Shown here piece after piece: positions 42,092-49,043 of a stretch of 64,000 nt of DNA. The notes under the pieces were generated by a model. It was not told where the DNA came from. It searched no databases and was given only the letters and a program-made list of their open reading frames with translations. Origin of the DNA: Tabrizicola sp. (lineage in GTDB: Bacteria > Pseudomonadota > Alphaproteobacteria > Rhodobacterales > Rhodobacteraceae); contig NZ_JALHQD010000008.1 in NCBI RefSeq assembly GCF_022842145.1, forward strand, positions 62,001-126,000, given 5' to 3'. Numbering within the stretch: the stretch's first letter is position 1; each line of letters opens with the position of its first letter. The position numbers and the translations under genes are program-made.

Positions 42092-42178
42092 TCAGTTCAC
42101 CGCCTGCATGATGCCCCAAGGCAGCAAGGTGAACATCGCCGTGATGATCAGAAGCGACCGCTTGATGCCTGAAAACAT
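42092..42178 (-). CDS. Candidate 28-residue membrane peptide
   Basis: This short gene, below usual annotation limits, has a strong ribosome site (AGGGAG, six-base spacing) before the ATG at 42178. The peptide begins MFSGIKRSLLIITAMFTL and continues LPWGIMQAVN, then a stop. It is one hydrophobic helix with a basic N-terminus, the usual form of small inner membrane proteins. It is transcribed from the gap between the UPF0303 and TetR copy 1 genes, on the same strand, and may be cotranscribed with them. Function is unknown; it could be chance, but the site and composition argue for a real gene. Confidence 0.5.
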   Translation of the reverse strand: MFSGIKRSLLIITAMFTLLPWGIMQAVN

Positions 42179-42306
42179 TTGTTTCTCCCTGATTGGCCTC
42201 GGCTTCAGCTAGGAGATCAGGAGCCTGATGCAAGGCACCTGTGATGAAGCGTCGCAGGTCCTACCTGCGAGGCCCGTGCTTTGCGCAATCTGCTCCGCAG
42301 CGGGCC

Positions 42307-42759
42307 TTACCCAGCGGCCAAGGCCCTGATGGCCCGGACGACCAGCCTGTGGTCCTCGACCTGGGGCAGACCGGACACCGTTGCAACCGCTACGACACCG
42401 ATCCCGGTCACCCGGATCGGCACCGCGCCCCCGCTGTCGGCATAATCCGCCCCGGAAAGCCCGTGCTTGTCCAGAGGCTCACCTTTCACCCGGTTGCGTG
42501 CCACCACCAGCATCGAGGGAAGCTGGAACATCAGCGCCGTATTGGACTTGCGCCGCGCCCAAAGGTCGTTCAGCGGTGCCGATCCCGGCAGCCCCGCATG
42601 AAACAGGGTTCGGTCCGCGGTGCGGATGTCGACCACCACCGGCAGCCGCTCGGCCAGCGCGATGTCGACCAGGATGCGACCCAGGGCCAGCGCCTGCGCC
42701 TCGTCAAAGTGTGGCAGGTGAAGCGAGGCGAACTCCGCCTCCAGTTCGGCAATATCCAT
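42307..42759 (-). CDS. UPF0303 family protein (GlcG/HbpS-like)
   Basis: This 150-residue protein matches the UPF0303 group of the GlcG/HbpS (DUF336) superfamily, sometimes labelled heme-degrading domain. Conserved features include LPHFDEAQALALGRILVDIA, VVVDIRTADRTLFHAGLPGS, NDLWARRKSNTALMFQLPSM and the C-terminal SGLPQVEDHRLVVRAIRAL. The ATG at 42759 has AGGGG six bases upstream; an ATG at 42765 is the alternative. It is downstream of the second TetR gene with a nine-base gap, so it belongs to its transcript. Substrate is unknown; its place in a pyrimidine locus is notable. Confidence 0.85.
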   Translation of the reverse strand: MDIAELEAEFASLHLPHFDEAQALALGRILVDIALAERLPVVVDIRTADRTLFHAGLPGSAPLNDLWARRKSNTALMFQLPSMLVVARNRVKGEPLDKHGLSGADYADSGGAVPIRVTGIGVVAVATVSGLPQVEDHRLVVRAIRALAAG

Positions 42760-42768
42760 CGTCATCCC

Positions 42769-43416
42769 CTAGATCGCCCCGATCCCGCGCAGGACCATGT
42801 CCCTGACGCTGGTTTTCGCCTCCCGCCACTGCGTATCGGTCAGGGGCTTGCCGTCGTTCAACGTCTGGATCTGATGTCCGAAGTCCGCATAGTGCTGCGT
42901 GGTGGCCCAGAGCATGTACAGAAGATGCCGCGGGTTGATCGGCTGCATCTTCCCCTCGTCGATCCAGCGCTGGATCACCGCGATCCGGCCATTGGTCCAG
43001 TCGCGCAAGGTCGTCTCCAGATAGTCCTGGATCACCGGCGCGCCGTGCATCACCTCGGACGCCCAGACCTTCGAGCCATGCGGATGCGTGCGGCTGATGT
43101 CCATCTTGGCATCGATATAGGCCCCGATGCCTTCGACCGGCCCCGGCGCGTTGTCGAAGCTGGAAGCGGCATCCAGCCAGATCTCGAAGATCTGCTGCAC
43201 GACCCGGCGGTAAAGGTCTTCCTTGGTGGCAAAGTAGTAATGCAGGTTTGCCTTCGGCAGCCCCGCCATGTCGGCGATCAGCTGCATGGTCGCGCCGCCG
43301 AACCCGGCTTCGGCAAACACCTTTTCCGCGGCATCCAGAATGGCGCGTTCGTTCTCGCGCCGGATATCTGTGCGGCGGCCGGGTTTCAGGCGCGAAATCT
43401 GGGCATCGCCGCTCAT
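42769..43416 (-). CDS. TetR-family transcriptional regulator, RutR-like (copy 2)
   Basis: This 215-residue protein has the TetR helix-turn-helix (AILDAAEKVFAEAGFGGATM, then DMAGLPKANLHYYFATK) and a RutR-type C-terminal domain (YMLWATTQHYADFGHQIQTL). It is divergent from hyuC and shares a 120-base region that holds two near-identical palindromes close to the RutR consensus. It probably represses hyuC and its own gene and is relieved by a pyrimidine or a breakdown product. The ligand is inferred from family, not shown. It is followed by the UPF0303 gene. Confidence 0.9.
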   Translation of the reverse strand: MSGDAQISRLKPGRRTDIRRENERAILDAAEKVFAEAGFGGATMQLIADMAGLPKANLHYYFATKEDLYRRVVQQIFEIWLDAASSFDNAPGPVEGIGAYIDAKMDISRTHPHGSKVWASEVMHGAPVIQDYLETTLRDWTNGRIAVIQRWIDEGKMQPINPRHLLYMLWATTQHYADFGHQIQTLNDGKPLTDTQWREAKTSVRDMVLRGIGAI

Positions 43417-43434
43417 GCCGTTCCCATATTTTCG

Positions 43435-43484
43435 TTGACCGTCTGGTCAGGTTGTGGTGCGCTTCACCTTGACCATACGGTCAG
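43435..43484 (+). promoter_or_regulatory. Tandem RutR-like operators between TetR copy 2 and hyuC
   Basis: Two palindromes, TTGACCGTCTGGTCAG at 43435-43450 and TTGACCATACGGTCAG at 43469-43484, share the form TTGACC-N4-GGTCAG. Each matches 12 of 14 fixed positions of the E. coli RutR consensus as I know it. Their starts are 34 bases apart, about three helical turns, so two dimers could bind on nearly the same face. The pair sits 18-68 bases upstream of the TetR start and 53-102 bases upstream of the hyuC start, as expected for a divergent operator. Confidence 0.72.
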
Positions 43485-43536
43485 GAAACGAGTCGCGGCA
43501 AGGGGCAGCATGGCCCCGCTGCACAGGGAGCTTACG

Positions 43537-44787
43537 ATGCCAGCTACCGGGGACAACCTGCGGATCGATCCTGCGCGCCTGTGGGATTCCTTGGAGGAAA
43601 TGGCCAAGATCGGCCCCGGCGTTGCGGGCGGCTGCAACCGGCAAACCCTGACCGACGCGGATTCCGAAGGGCGGCATCTCTTCCAGCGCTGGTGCGCGGC
43701 GGCCGGCATGTCGATGGGCGTCGACACGATGGGCAACATGTTTGCCACCCGCCCCGGAAACGACCCCAGCGCCCTCCCGGTCTACATGGGCTCGCATCTC
43801 GACACCCAGCCGACGGGCGGGAAGTATGACGGCGTCCTCGGCGTCCTTGGTGCGCTGGAGGTGGTGCGGACGCTGAACGACATGGGCGTGAAGACGAAGC
43901 ATCCCATCGTGGTGACCAACTGGACCAACGAAGAAGGCGCCCGGTTCGCCCCTGCAATGCTGGCATCGGGCGTCTTCGCAGGCATCCATACCGAGGACTA
44001 CGCAAAGTCGCGGAAGGACCCGGAAGGCAAGCTTTTCGGCGACGAACTGGCCCGCATCGGTTGGGTTGGCGACGAGAGAGTCGGCGCCCGAAAAATGCAC
44101 GCGATGCTGGAACTGCACATCGAGCAAGGCCCGATCCTCGAGGCCGAGGGCAAGGAGATTGGCGTCGTCACCCACGGCCAGGGCCTCTGGTGGCTGGAGA
44201 TCACGCTGACGGGCAAGGACGCCCACACCGGATCGACCCCGATGCACTTGCGGGTCAACGCGGGTCTTGGCATGGCGCGGATCACCGAGCGCGTGCATCA
44301 GATCGCGATGAGCCACCAGCCGAACGCCGTGGGCGCGGTGGGGCAGGTCAAGGTCTTCCCGAACTCGCGCAACGTGATCCCGGGGAAGGTGGTCTTCACG
44401 GTGGATATCCGGTCCCCAGAACAGGCCAAGCTCGACGCGATGAAGGCCGAAGTGACGCGGGCCGCCCTTGCGGTGGCGAAGGAGCTGGGGCTGGGGTGTG
44501 AGATCGAGGATGTGGGCCACTTCGACCCCGTCACCTTCGACCCCGGCCTTGTGAAGATCGTCCGGCAAGCGGCGGAAAAGCTGGGCTATTCCCACATGGA
44601 CATCGTCTCCGGCGCTGGCCACGATGCCTGCTGGATCAACCGCGTCGCGCCCACGGTGATGGTGATGTGCCCCTGCGTGGACGGGCTTTCCCACAATGAG
44701 GCCGAGGAGATCAGCCCGGAGTGGGCGGCGGCGGGGACGGACGTACTGCTGCACGCGGTGCTTGAGGTGGCGGAGGTGGTGGGGTGA
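43537..44787 (+). CDS. hyuC: N-carbamoyl-beta-alanine amidohydrolase / Zn-dependent M20 amidase
   Basis: This is the third enzyme of reductive pyrimidine catabolism (beta-ureidopropionase type), releasing CO2, ammonia and beta-alanine or its methyl form. The 416-residue protein of the HyuC/AllC family shows VYMGSHLDTQPTGGKYDGVL, NWTNEEGARFAPAMLASGVF, HIEQGPILEAEGKEIGVV, SGAGHDACWINRVAPTVMVM and LSHNEAE, which supply the two-metal site and the dimer region. The ATG at 43537 has AGGGAG six bases upstream; the long open frame leftward is a shadow. The stop overlaps the next small gene. The palindromic operators lie upstream. Confidence 0.93.
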   Translation: MPATGDNLRIDPARLWDSLEEMAKIGPGVAGGCNRQTLTDADSEGRHLFQRWCAAAGMSMGVDTMGNMFATRPGNDPSALPVYMGSHLDTQPTGGKYDGVLGVLGALEVVRTLNDMGVKTKHPIVVTNWTNEEGARFAPAMLASGVFAGIHTEDYAKSRKDPEGKLFGDELARIGWVGDERVGARKMHAMLELHIEQGPILEAEGKEIGVVTHGQGLWWLEITLTGKDAHTGSTPMHLRVNAGLGMARITERVHQIAMSHQPNAVGAVGQVKVFPNSRNVIPGKVVFTVDIRSPEQAKLDAMKAEVTRAALAVAKELGLGCEIEDVGHFDPVTFDPGLVKIVRQAAEKLGYSHMDIVSGAGHDACWINRVAPTVMVMCPCVDGLSHNEAEEISPEWAAAGTDVLLHAVLEVAEVVG

Positions 44788-45263
44788 CGAAAATCAGGAG
44801 TTTGATCGGCTCAGCTCTGTTGTTTGCCCAGCTCGTTCCGTCCGTCGGTTCTGCAGAAGGCTTCCAGTTGGATGCGGATAAGGAGGGACTTCGCAAATTT
44901 GGGAACGAACCCTTCTTTTCGGAACTTGCTGTTGGTGAAGAAGCCTATGCCTATATCTCTAGCCTTTGCGTCGATGGCTCCACACTTAAGCTACTAGCGA
45001 ATATGCCGATCAGCTCGCTAAGTGAATACGGCTATAACCTGAAGCTAAAGCGGGAAGTGAATAACTCGGTAACTGGCCAGGTTGTCACTGGTGCAAGCGC
45101 AGATGCCTCACGTAAGGCGAACTGGTTTTCCGGTTTTGGCGGTCTTTACCAGTGCGATCAGGTTGCGGCGCTGGTGCCGTTTGAACCGACCTTTCTTCTC
45201 GTTGTCAGCATTGATGGCTTTACGGACCTCAAATCGCTGATGCGTAGCCACTTCAAAGAATAA
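44784..45263 (+). CDS. Hypothetical secreted protein, low GC
   Basis: This 159-residue protein is not recognised. The N-terminus (SLIGSALLFAQLVPSVGSAE) is a likely signal peptide, and the mature part has two cysteines (SSLCVDGS and LYQCDQ) that could form a disulfide. The GTG start at 44784 overlaps the hyuC stop, so it is translationally coupled, but codon and base use are much less GC-rich than hyuC and hydA. That mix of coupling and foreign composition suggests a late insertion, perhaps an acquired orphan. A link to pyrimidine use is not indicated by its sequence. Confidence 0.65.
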   Translation: MTKIRSLIGSALLFAQLVPSVGSAEGFQLDADKEGLRKFGNEPFFSELAVGEEAYAYISSLCVDGSTLKLLANMPISSLSEYGYNLKLKREVNNSVTGQVVTGASADASRKANWFSGFGGLYQCDQVAALVPFEPTFLLVVSIDGFTDLKSLMRSHFKE

Positions 45264-45284
45264 CTCGGTCGGGGAGTCCTTTAA

Positions 45285-46736
45285 ATGACCACCATCATCA
45301 AGAACGGCACCGTCGTCACCGCCGACCTCACCTACAAGGCCGATGTGCGGGTAGAGAACGGGGTGATCACCGAGATCGGGCAGGGCCTCAAGGGTGGCAC
45401 CGAACTCGACGCGACCGGCTGTTATGTGATGCCCGGCGGCATTGATCCGCATACGCATCTGGAGATGCCCTTCATGGGCACCTACTCGGCGGATGATTTT
45501 GAGTCCGGCACCCGGGCGGCCCTCAGCGGCGGGACCACGATGGTCGTCGACTTCATCCTGCCGGGGCAAGGTCAGGACCTGATGGATGCGGCCAAGGTCT
45601 GGTCGAACAAATCCACCCGCGCGACCTGCGATTATTCCTACCACATGGCTGTCACCTGGTGGGGCGAGAAGGTCTGGACCGGGATCGAAGAGTCCGCCAA
45701 GGCCGGGATCACCAGCTTCAAGCACTTCATGGCCTACAAGGGCGCGCTGATGGTGAATGACGATGAGTTGTTCAATTCTTTCCGCAGGGTAGGCGACGTG
45801 GGCGGCCTTGCGATGGTCCACGCCGAGAACGGCGATGTGGTGGCCGAACTGACCGCAAAGCTCTTGGCCGAGGGCAACACCGGGCCAGAGGGTCACGCCT
45901 ATTCCCGCCCGCCGCAGGTGGAGGGTGAGGCCACCAACCGCGCGATCATGATTGCCGACATGGCGGGCGTGCCGCTGTACGTGGTCCATGTAAGCTGCGA
46001 GGACGCGCACGAGGCGATCCGGCGCGCACGGAGCCAAGGCAAACGGGTCTGGGGCGAGCCCCTGATCCAGCACCTGACGCTGGACGAAAGCGAATACTTC
46101 CATCCTGACTGGGACCATGCCGCCCGCCGCGTGATGTCGCCACCCTTCCGCAACAAGCAGCATCAGGACAGCCTTTGGGCTGGGCTGATGTCCGGCAGTC
46201 TCTCCGTCGTCGCCACCGATCACTGCGCCTTCACCACGGAACAGAAGCGCTTCGGCGTCGGTAACTTCGCCAAGATCCCGAACGGGACCGGAGGGCTTGA
46301 GGACCGGATGCCGATGCTCTGGACCCATGGGGTCGCAACGGGTCGACTGACGCCAAATGAGTTTGTCGCCGTAACCTCAACCAATATCGCGAAAATTCTG
46401 AACTGCTACCCGAAGAAGGGCGCGGTTCTGGTGGGCGCGGATGCCGACCTTGTGGTCTGGGACCCCGAAAAGACGAAAACCATCGCCGCAGGGAAACAGC
46501 AGTCGTCGATCGACTACAACGTCTTCGAGGGTCATGCCGTGAAGGGCCTGCCCCGTTTCACCCTGACCCGTGGCCACGTCGCGATCCACGATGGCGAGGT
46601 GCGCACGCAGGAAGGCCACGGCAAGTTTGTCGCGCGGCAGGCGCGTCCGGCGGTCAACCGTGCGCTGACCCAGTGGAAGGACCTGACTGCACCTCGGCCC
46701 GTCGAACGGACCGGCATTCCGGCGACGGGGGTCTGA
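45285..46736 (+). CDS. hydA: Dihydropyrimidinase
   Basis: Dihydropyrimidinase opens dihydrouracil or dihydrothymine to the N-carbamoyl-beta-amino acid, the second step of the pathway. The 483-residue amidohydrolase shows GGIDPHTHLEMPFMGTYSAD (metal His pair), SFKHFMAYKGALMV (carboxylated Lys), the HVSCEDAHEAIRRAR region and VATDHCAFTTEQK (catalytic Asp). It has the standard hydantoinase C-terminal extension. The ATG at 45285 follows CGGGGAG. It lies in the operon after hyuC, with the low-GC gene in between. Confidence 0.96.
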   Translation: MTTIIKNGTVVTADLTYKADVRVENGVITEIGQGLKGGTELDATGCYVMPGGIDPHTHLEMPFMGTYSADDFESGTRAALSGGTTMVVDFILPGQGQDLMDAAKVWSNKSTRATCDYSYHMAVTWWGEKVWTGIEESAKAGITSFKHFMAYKGALMVNDDELFNSFRRVGDVGGLAMVHAENGDVVAELTAKLLAEGNTGPEGHAYSRPPQVEGEATNRAIMIADMAGVPLYVVHVSCEDAHEAIRRARSQGKRVWGEPLIQHLTLDESEYFHPDWDHAARRVMSPPFRNKQHQDSLWAGLMSGSLSVVATDHCAFTTEQKRFGVGNFAKIPNGTGGLEDRMPMLWTHGVATGRLTPNEFVAVTSTNIAKILNCYPKKGAVLVGADADLVVWDPEKTKTIAAGKQQSSIDYNVFEGHAVKGLPRFTLTRGHVAIHDGEVRTQEGHGKFVARQARPAVNRALTQWKDLTAPRPVERTGIPATGV

Positions 46737-46741
46737 CGGTG

Positions 46742-46882
46742 TCAGGGCTCCCCTTGTTCGCTTTCCTCCTCGTCCCGTTCGGCGGGCGCGAAAGCGATGA
46801 TGGGGGCGTCGAAGAAAACCTCTTCCAGGTCCTCGGGGGCGGGAGCAAAGGCGAGGGTCGTCTGCAAGGCGTTGATAAGCAT
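46742..46882 (-). CDS. Candidate 46-residue acidic protein
   Basis: This short gene runs against the operon between hydA and the transporter genes. A very strong ribosome site (AAGGAGG, six to seven bases) precedes the ATG at 46882. The peptide starts MLINALQTTLAFAPAPEDLE, continues with EVFFDAPIIAFAPAE and ends in an acidic tail rich in Asp and Glu. It has no signal or membrane segment. The Shine-Dalgarno sequence is the main support; no family is recognised. It may be a regulator peptide or a leftover gene. Confidence 0.5.
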   Translation of the reverse strand: MLINALQTTLAFAPAPEDLEEVFFDAPIIAFAPAERDEEESEQGEP

Positions 46883-46974
46883 GGCGGTCCTCCTTATCGG
46901 GACGAGGTGGGGACGCTCCCTGCGCGGCACAAGTGTCGCAGCGACAGGCAACGGGAATGTGAAGGGAAGGCGGC

Positions 46975-47766
46975 GTGAAGGACGGAGTGAGCCAGCCGGT
47001 GATCGAGGCGAAGGGGGTGAACCTGGTGTTCCAGACCGCCGACGGCCCGGTGCAGGCGTTGAAGGATGTGAACCTGACCGTCAACCGGGGGGATTTCGTC
47101 AGTTTCATCGGGCCGTCCGGCTGCGGCAAGACGACATTCCTGCGCGCCATCGCCGCGTTGGAACATCCGACGGGCGGCACGTTGACGGTCAATGGAATGT
47201 CCCCGGACGAAGCGCGCCGGAAGCGGGCCTATGGCTACGTCTTCCAGGCAGCAGGGCTTTACCCGTGGCGGACGATTGCCGGGAATATCAGGCTTCCCCT
47301 GGAAATCATGGGATTTTCCAAGGCCGAGCAGGACGAGCGGACCGAACGGGTGCTTGATCTGGTCGAGTTGAAGGGCTTTGGCAAGAAGTTCCCTTGGCAG
47401 CTGTCGGGGGGGATGCAGCAACGGGCCAGCATCGCCCGCGCCCTGGCCTTCGATGCCGATATCCTTCTGATGGACGAACCTTTCGGCGCGCTGGATGAGA
47501 TCGTGCGCGACCGGCTGAACGAAGAGGTGCTGAAGCTTTGGGCGCGCACCGGGAAAACCATCGGTTTCGTGACCCACTCGATCCCCGAGGCCGTCTATCT
47601 GTCGACCAAGATCGTCGTGATGTCCCCGCGTCCGGGGCGGATCACCGATGTGATCGACTCACCCCTGCCGAAGGACCGCCCGCTGGATATCCGCGACAGC
47701 CGCGAGTTCATCGAGATCGCTCACCGCGTGCGGGAGGGGCTGCGCGCCGGGCATCATGAGGACTAG
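46975..47766 (+). CDS. ABC transporter ATP-binding protein, NitT/TauT type
   Basis: This 263-residue ATPase has Walker A GPSGCGKTTFLRAIA, the Q-loop YVFQAAGLYPWRT, signature LSGGMQQRASIARAL, Walker B ILLMDEPFGALDEI and the switch His in GFVTHSIPEAV. It is of the nitrate/taurine/ThiZ class. It starts at a GTG with GAAGGGAAGG upstream. With two permeases and a binding protein downstream it makes an importer; its place beside pyrimidine genes suggests uptake of a pyrimidine base, hydantoin or product, but this is inference. Confidence 0.93.
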   Translation: MKDGVSQPVIEAKGVNLVFQTADGPVQALKDVNLTVNRGDFVSFIGPSGCGKTTFLRAIAALEHPTGGTLTVNGMSPDEARRKRAYGYVFQAAGLYPWRTIAGNIRLPLEIMGFSKAEQDERTERVLDLVELKGFGKKFPWQLSGGMQQRASIARALAFDADILLMDEPFGALDEIVRDRLNEEVLKLWARTGKTIGFVTHSIPEAVYLSTKIVVMSPRPGRITDVIDSPLPKDRPLDIRDSREFIEIAHRVREGLRAGHHED

Positions 47767-47794
47767 GCGGGACATGCACAGCGCGTATTCATCG

Positions 47795-47827
47795 CGTATG
47801 CATCCCATGCATACGGCGTATGTACGC
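47795..47827 (+). repeat. Palindromic CGTATG-rich cluster between ATPase and SMR-like gene
   Basis: CGTATGCAT at 47795-47803 and ATGCATACG at 47807-47815 form a perfect nine-base stem around CCC, followed by GCGTA/TACGC at 47816-47827. Repeats of GCGTAT flank them on the left. It lies in the 78-base gap after the ATPase gene. With no T run it is not a terminator; an operator or RNA processing site fits better. Confidence 0.55.
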
Positions 47828-47844
47828 GTAGACGGAGGCGCGGC

Positions 47845-48180
47845 ATGAATGCCATGACCTTTGTCTGGCTGTCTGCTGCCACGGCGGTCTTCGTGGCCGC
47901 CAACGCCGTTCTGAAAGTTTACGCGACCAAAGGGCAATTGCCGATCCTGATCGGGGCGCTGGCAATGTTCTGCGTTGGGAACTGGCTGATGGTCCAGGTG
48001 ATGAAGGCCAACGGGTTGGGTCTTGCGATCGCATTGTCGGCAATCTTCCAACTGGTCGCGATCTCGGTGATGGCGATCTTCGTCTTTGGCGAACGGCCGA
48101 CGGGCCTGCAGATGGCTGGAATGGTTCTGGGTTGCGTCGCGGTGGCGATGATCGCCTGGCCGACAGGGGGCAAGGCATGA
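47845..48180 (+). CDS. Four-helix SMR/EamA-like small membrane protein
   Basis: This 111-residue inner membrane protein has four hydrophobic helices and resembles one half of a DMT pair (VFVAANAVLKVYATKG, SAIFQLVAISVMAIFVFGER, GMVLGCVAVAMIAWPTG). The GER and Gly-rich helix-end motifs are shared by small multidrug resistance and EamA proteins, though the small-multidrug Glu of helix 1 is not evident. Probably a dimer. The ATG at 47845 follows GGAGG; the stop overlaps the first permease start (ATGA). Its location within an ABC operon suggests linked export or counterflow, which is speculative. Confidence 0.8.
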   Translation: MNAMTFVWLSAATAVFVAANAVLKVYATKGQLPILIGALAMFCVGNWLMVQVMKANGLGLAIALSAIFQLVAISVMAIFVFGERPTGLQMAGMVLGCVAVAMIAWPTGGKA

Positions 48181-49043
48181 GCCGCGCGCTTCCTGTCCTG
48201 ACCGTCCTCGCCGGGATCGTAGCGATCTGGTACGCCGCCGCAGTCTGGATGAACGCCACCTGGGTCTTTGACCAGGCCGAGCGGGCAGGGACCACCGTGA
48301 CCTGGGGGGAAGTGATCCCGCAGACGATGACGCAGGACCGCCCGCTTCTGCCGCCGCCGCATCAGGTTGGGGCAGAGCTGTGGAAAGGACTCTTCGGGCA
48401 GGCGATCACCTCGAAGCGCAGCCTCGTCTACCACGCCTATGTGACCTTCAAGGGCACGATGATGGGCTTCGGGCTGGGGATCATCTCGGGCGTGCTTCTG
48501 GCAATGGCCATCGTCCGGTTCCGGGTTATGGACATGAGTGTGATGCCCTGGGCGATCATCAGCCAGACCGTGCCCATCGTCGCCCTGGCGCCGATGATCA
48601 TCACGCTGTCCAGCCAGCTGGGGCTGGAGGGACGCGACCTGTCGAAAGCGATCATCGCGGCGTATCTCAGTTTCTTCCCGGTACTGGTCAGCATGGTGAA
48701 GGGGTTGCGCAGCCCCGACCAGATGCAGCTTGACCTTTTGCGGACCTACGGCGCGGGCGAGATGGCGACCTTCCTGAAACTGCGGCTTCCAGCCTCGATG
48801 CCCTATTTCTTCGCCTCGCTGAAGGTTGCCGTGGCAGCCAGCCTGGTCGGGACCATCGTGGGCGAGCTTCCCACCGGAGCAATCGAGGGTCTGGGCGCAC
48901 GGATGCTGATCGGCTCGCAGTTCGGAGAGCCTCTGATCATGTGGGCGGCCCTGTTTGCGGCGGCGATCCTGGCGGGGCTTCTGATCCTGGTCGTGGGCTT
49001 CGTCGAACGGGCGGCCCGCAAGCGGATGGGGGTGCCGTCATGA
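48177..49043 (+). CDS. ABC transporter permease 1, NitT/TauT type
   Basis: This 288-residue inner membrane permease has the binding-protein-dependent transport fold with the EAA-like loop (LLRTYGAGEMATFLKLRLPA). There are five to six hydrophobic segments and a long N-terminal periplasmic stretch of about 60 residues after the first helix (WVFDQAERAGTTVTWGEV onward), longer than in typical homologues. The ATG overlaps the SMR-like gene stop. It pairs with the next permease. Confidence 0.92.
   Translation: MSRALPVLTVLAGIVAIWYAAAVWMNATWVFDQAERAGTTVTWGEVIPQTMTQDRPLLPPPHQVGAELWKGLFGQAITSKRSLVYHAYVTFKGTMMGFGLGIISGVLLAMAIVRFRVMDMSVMPWAIISQTVPIVALAPMIITLSSQLGLEGRDLSKAIIAAYLSFFPVLVSMVKGLRSPDQMQLDLLRTYGAGEMATFLKLRLPASMPYFFASLKVAVAASLVGTIVGELPTGAIEGLGARMLIGSQFGEPLIMWAALFAAAILAGLLILVVGFVERAARKRMGVPS

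Noticed and set aside
42241-43536. A long N-terminal extension of hyuC (432 codons) antisense to UPF0303 and TetR copy 2.
   Set aside because: The ATG at 43537 has an ideal ribosome site and gives the normal family length; the extension is a shadow of real genes on the other strand and passes through the operators.
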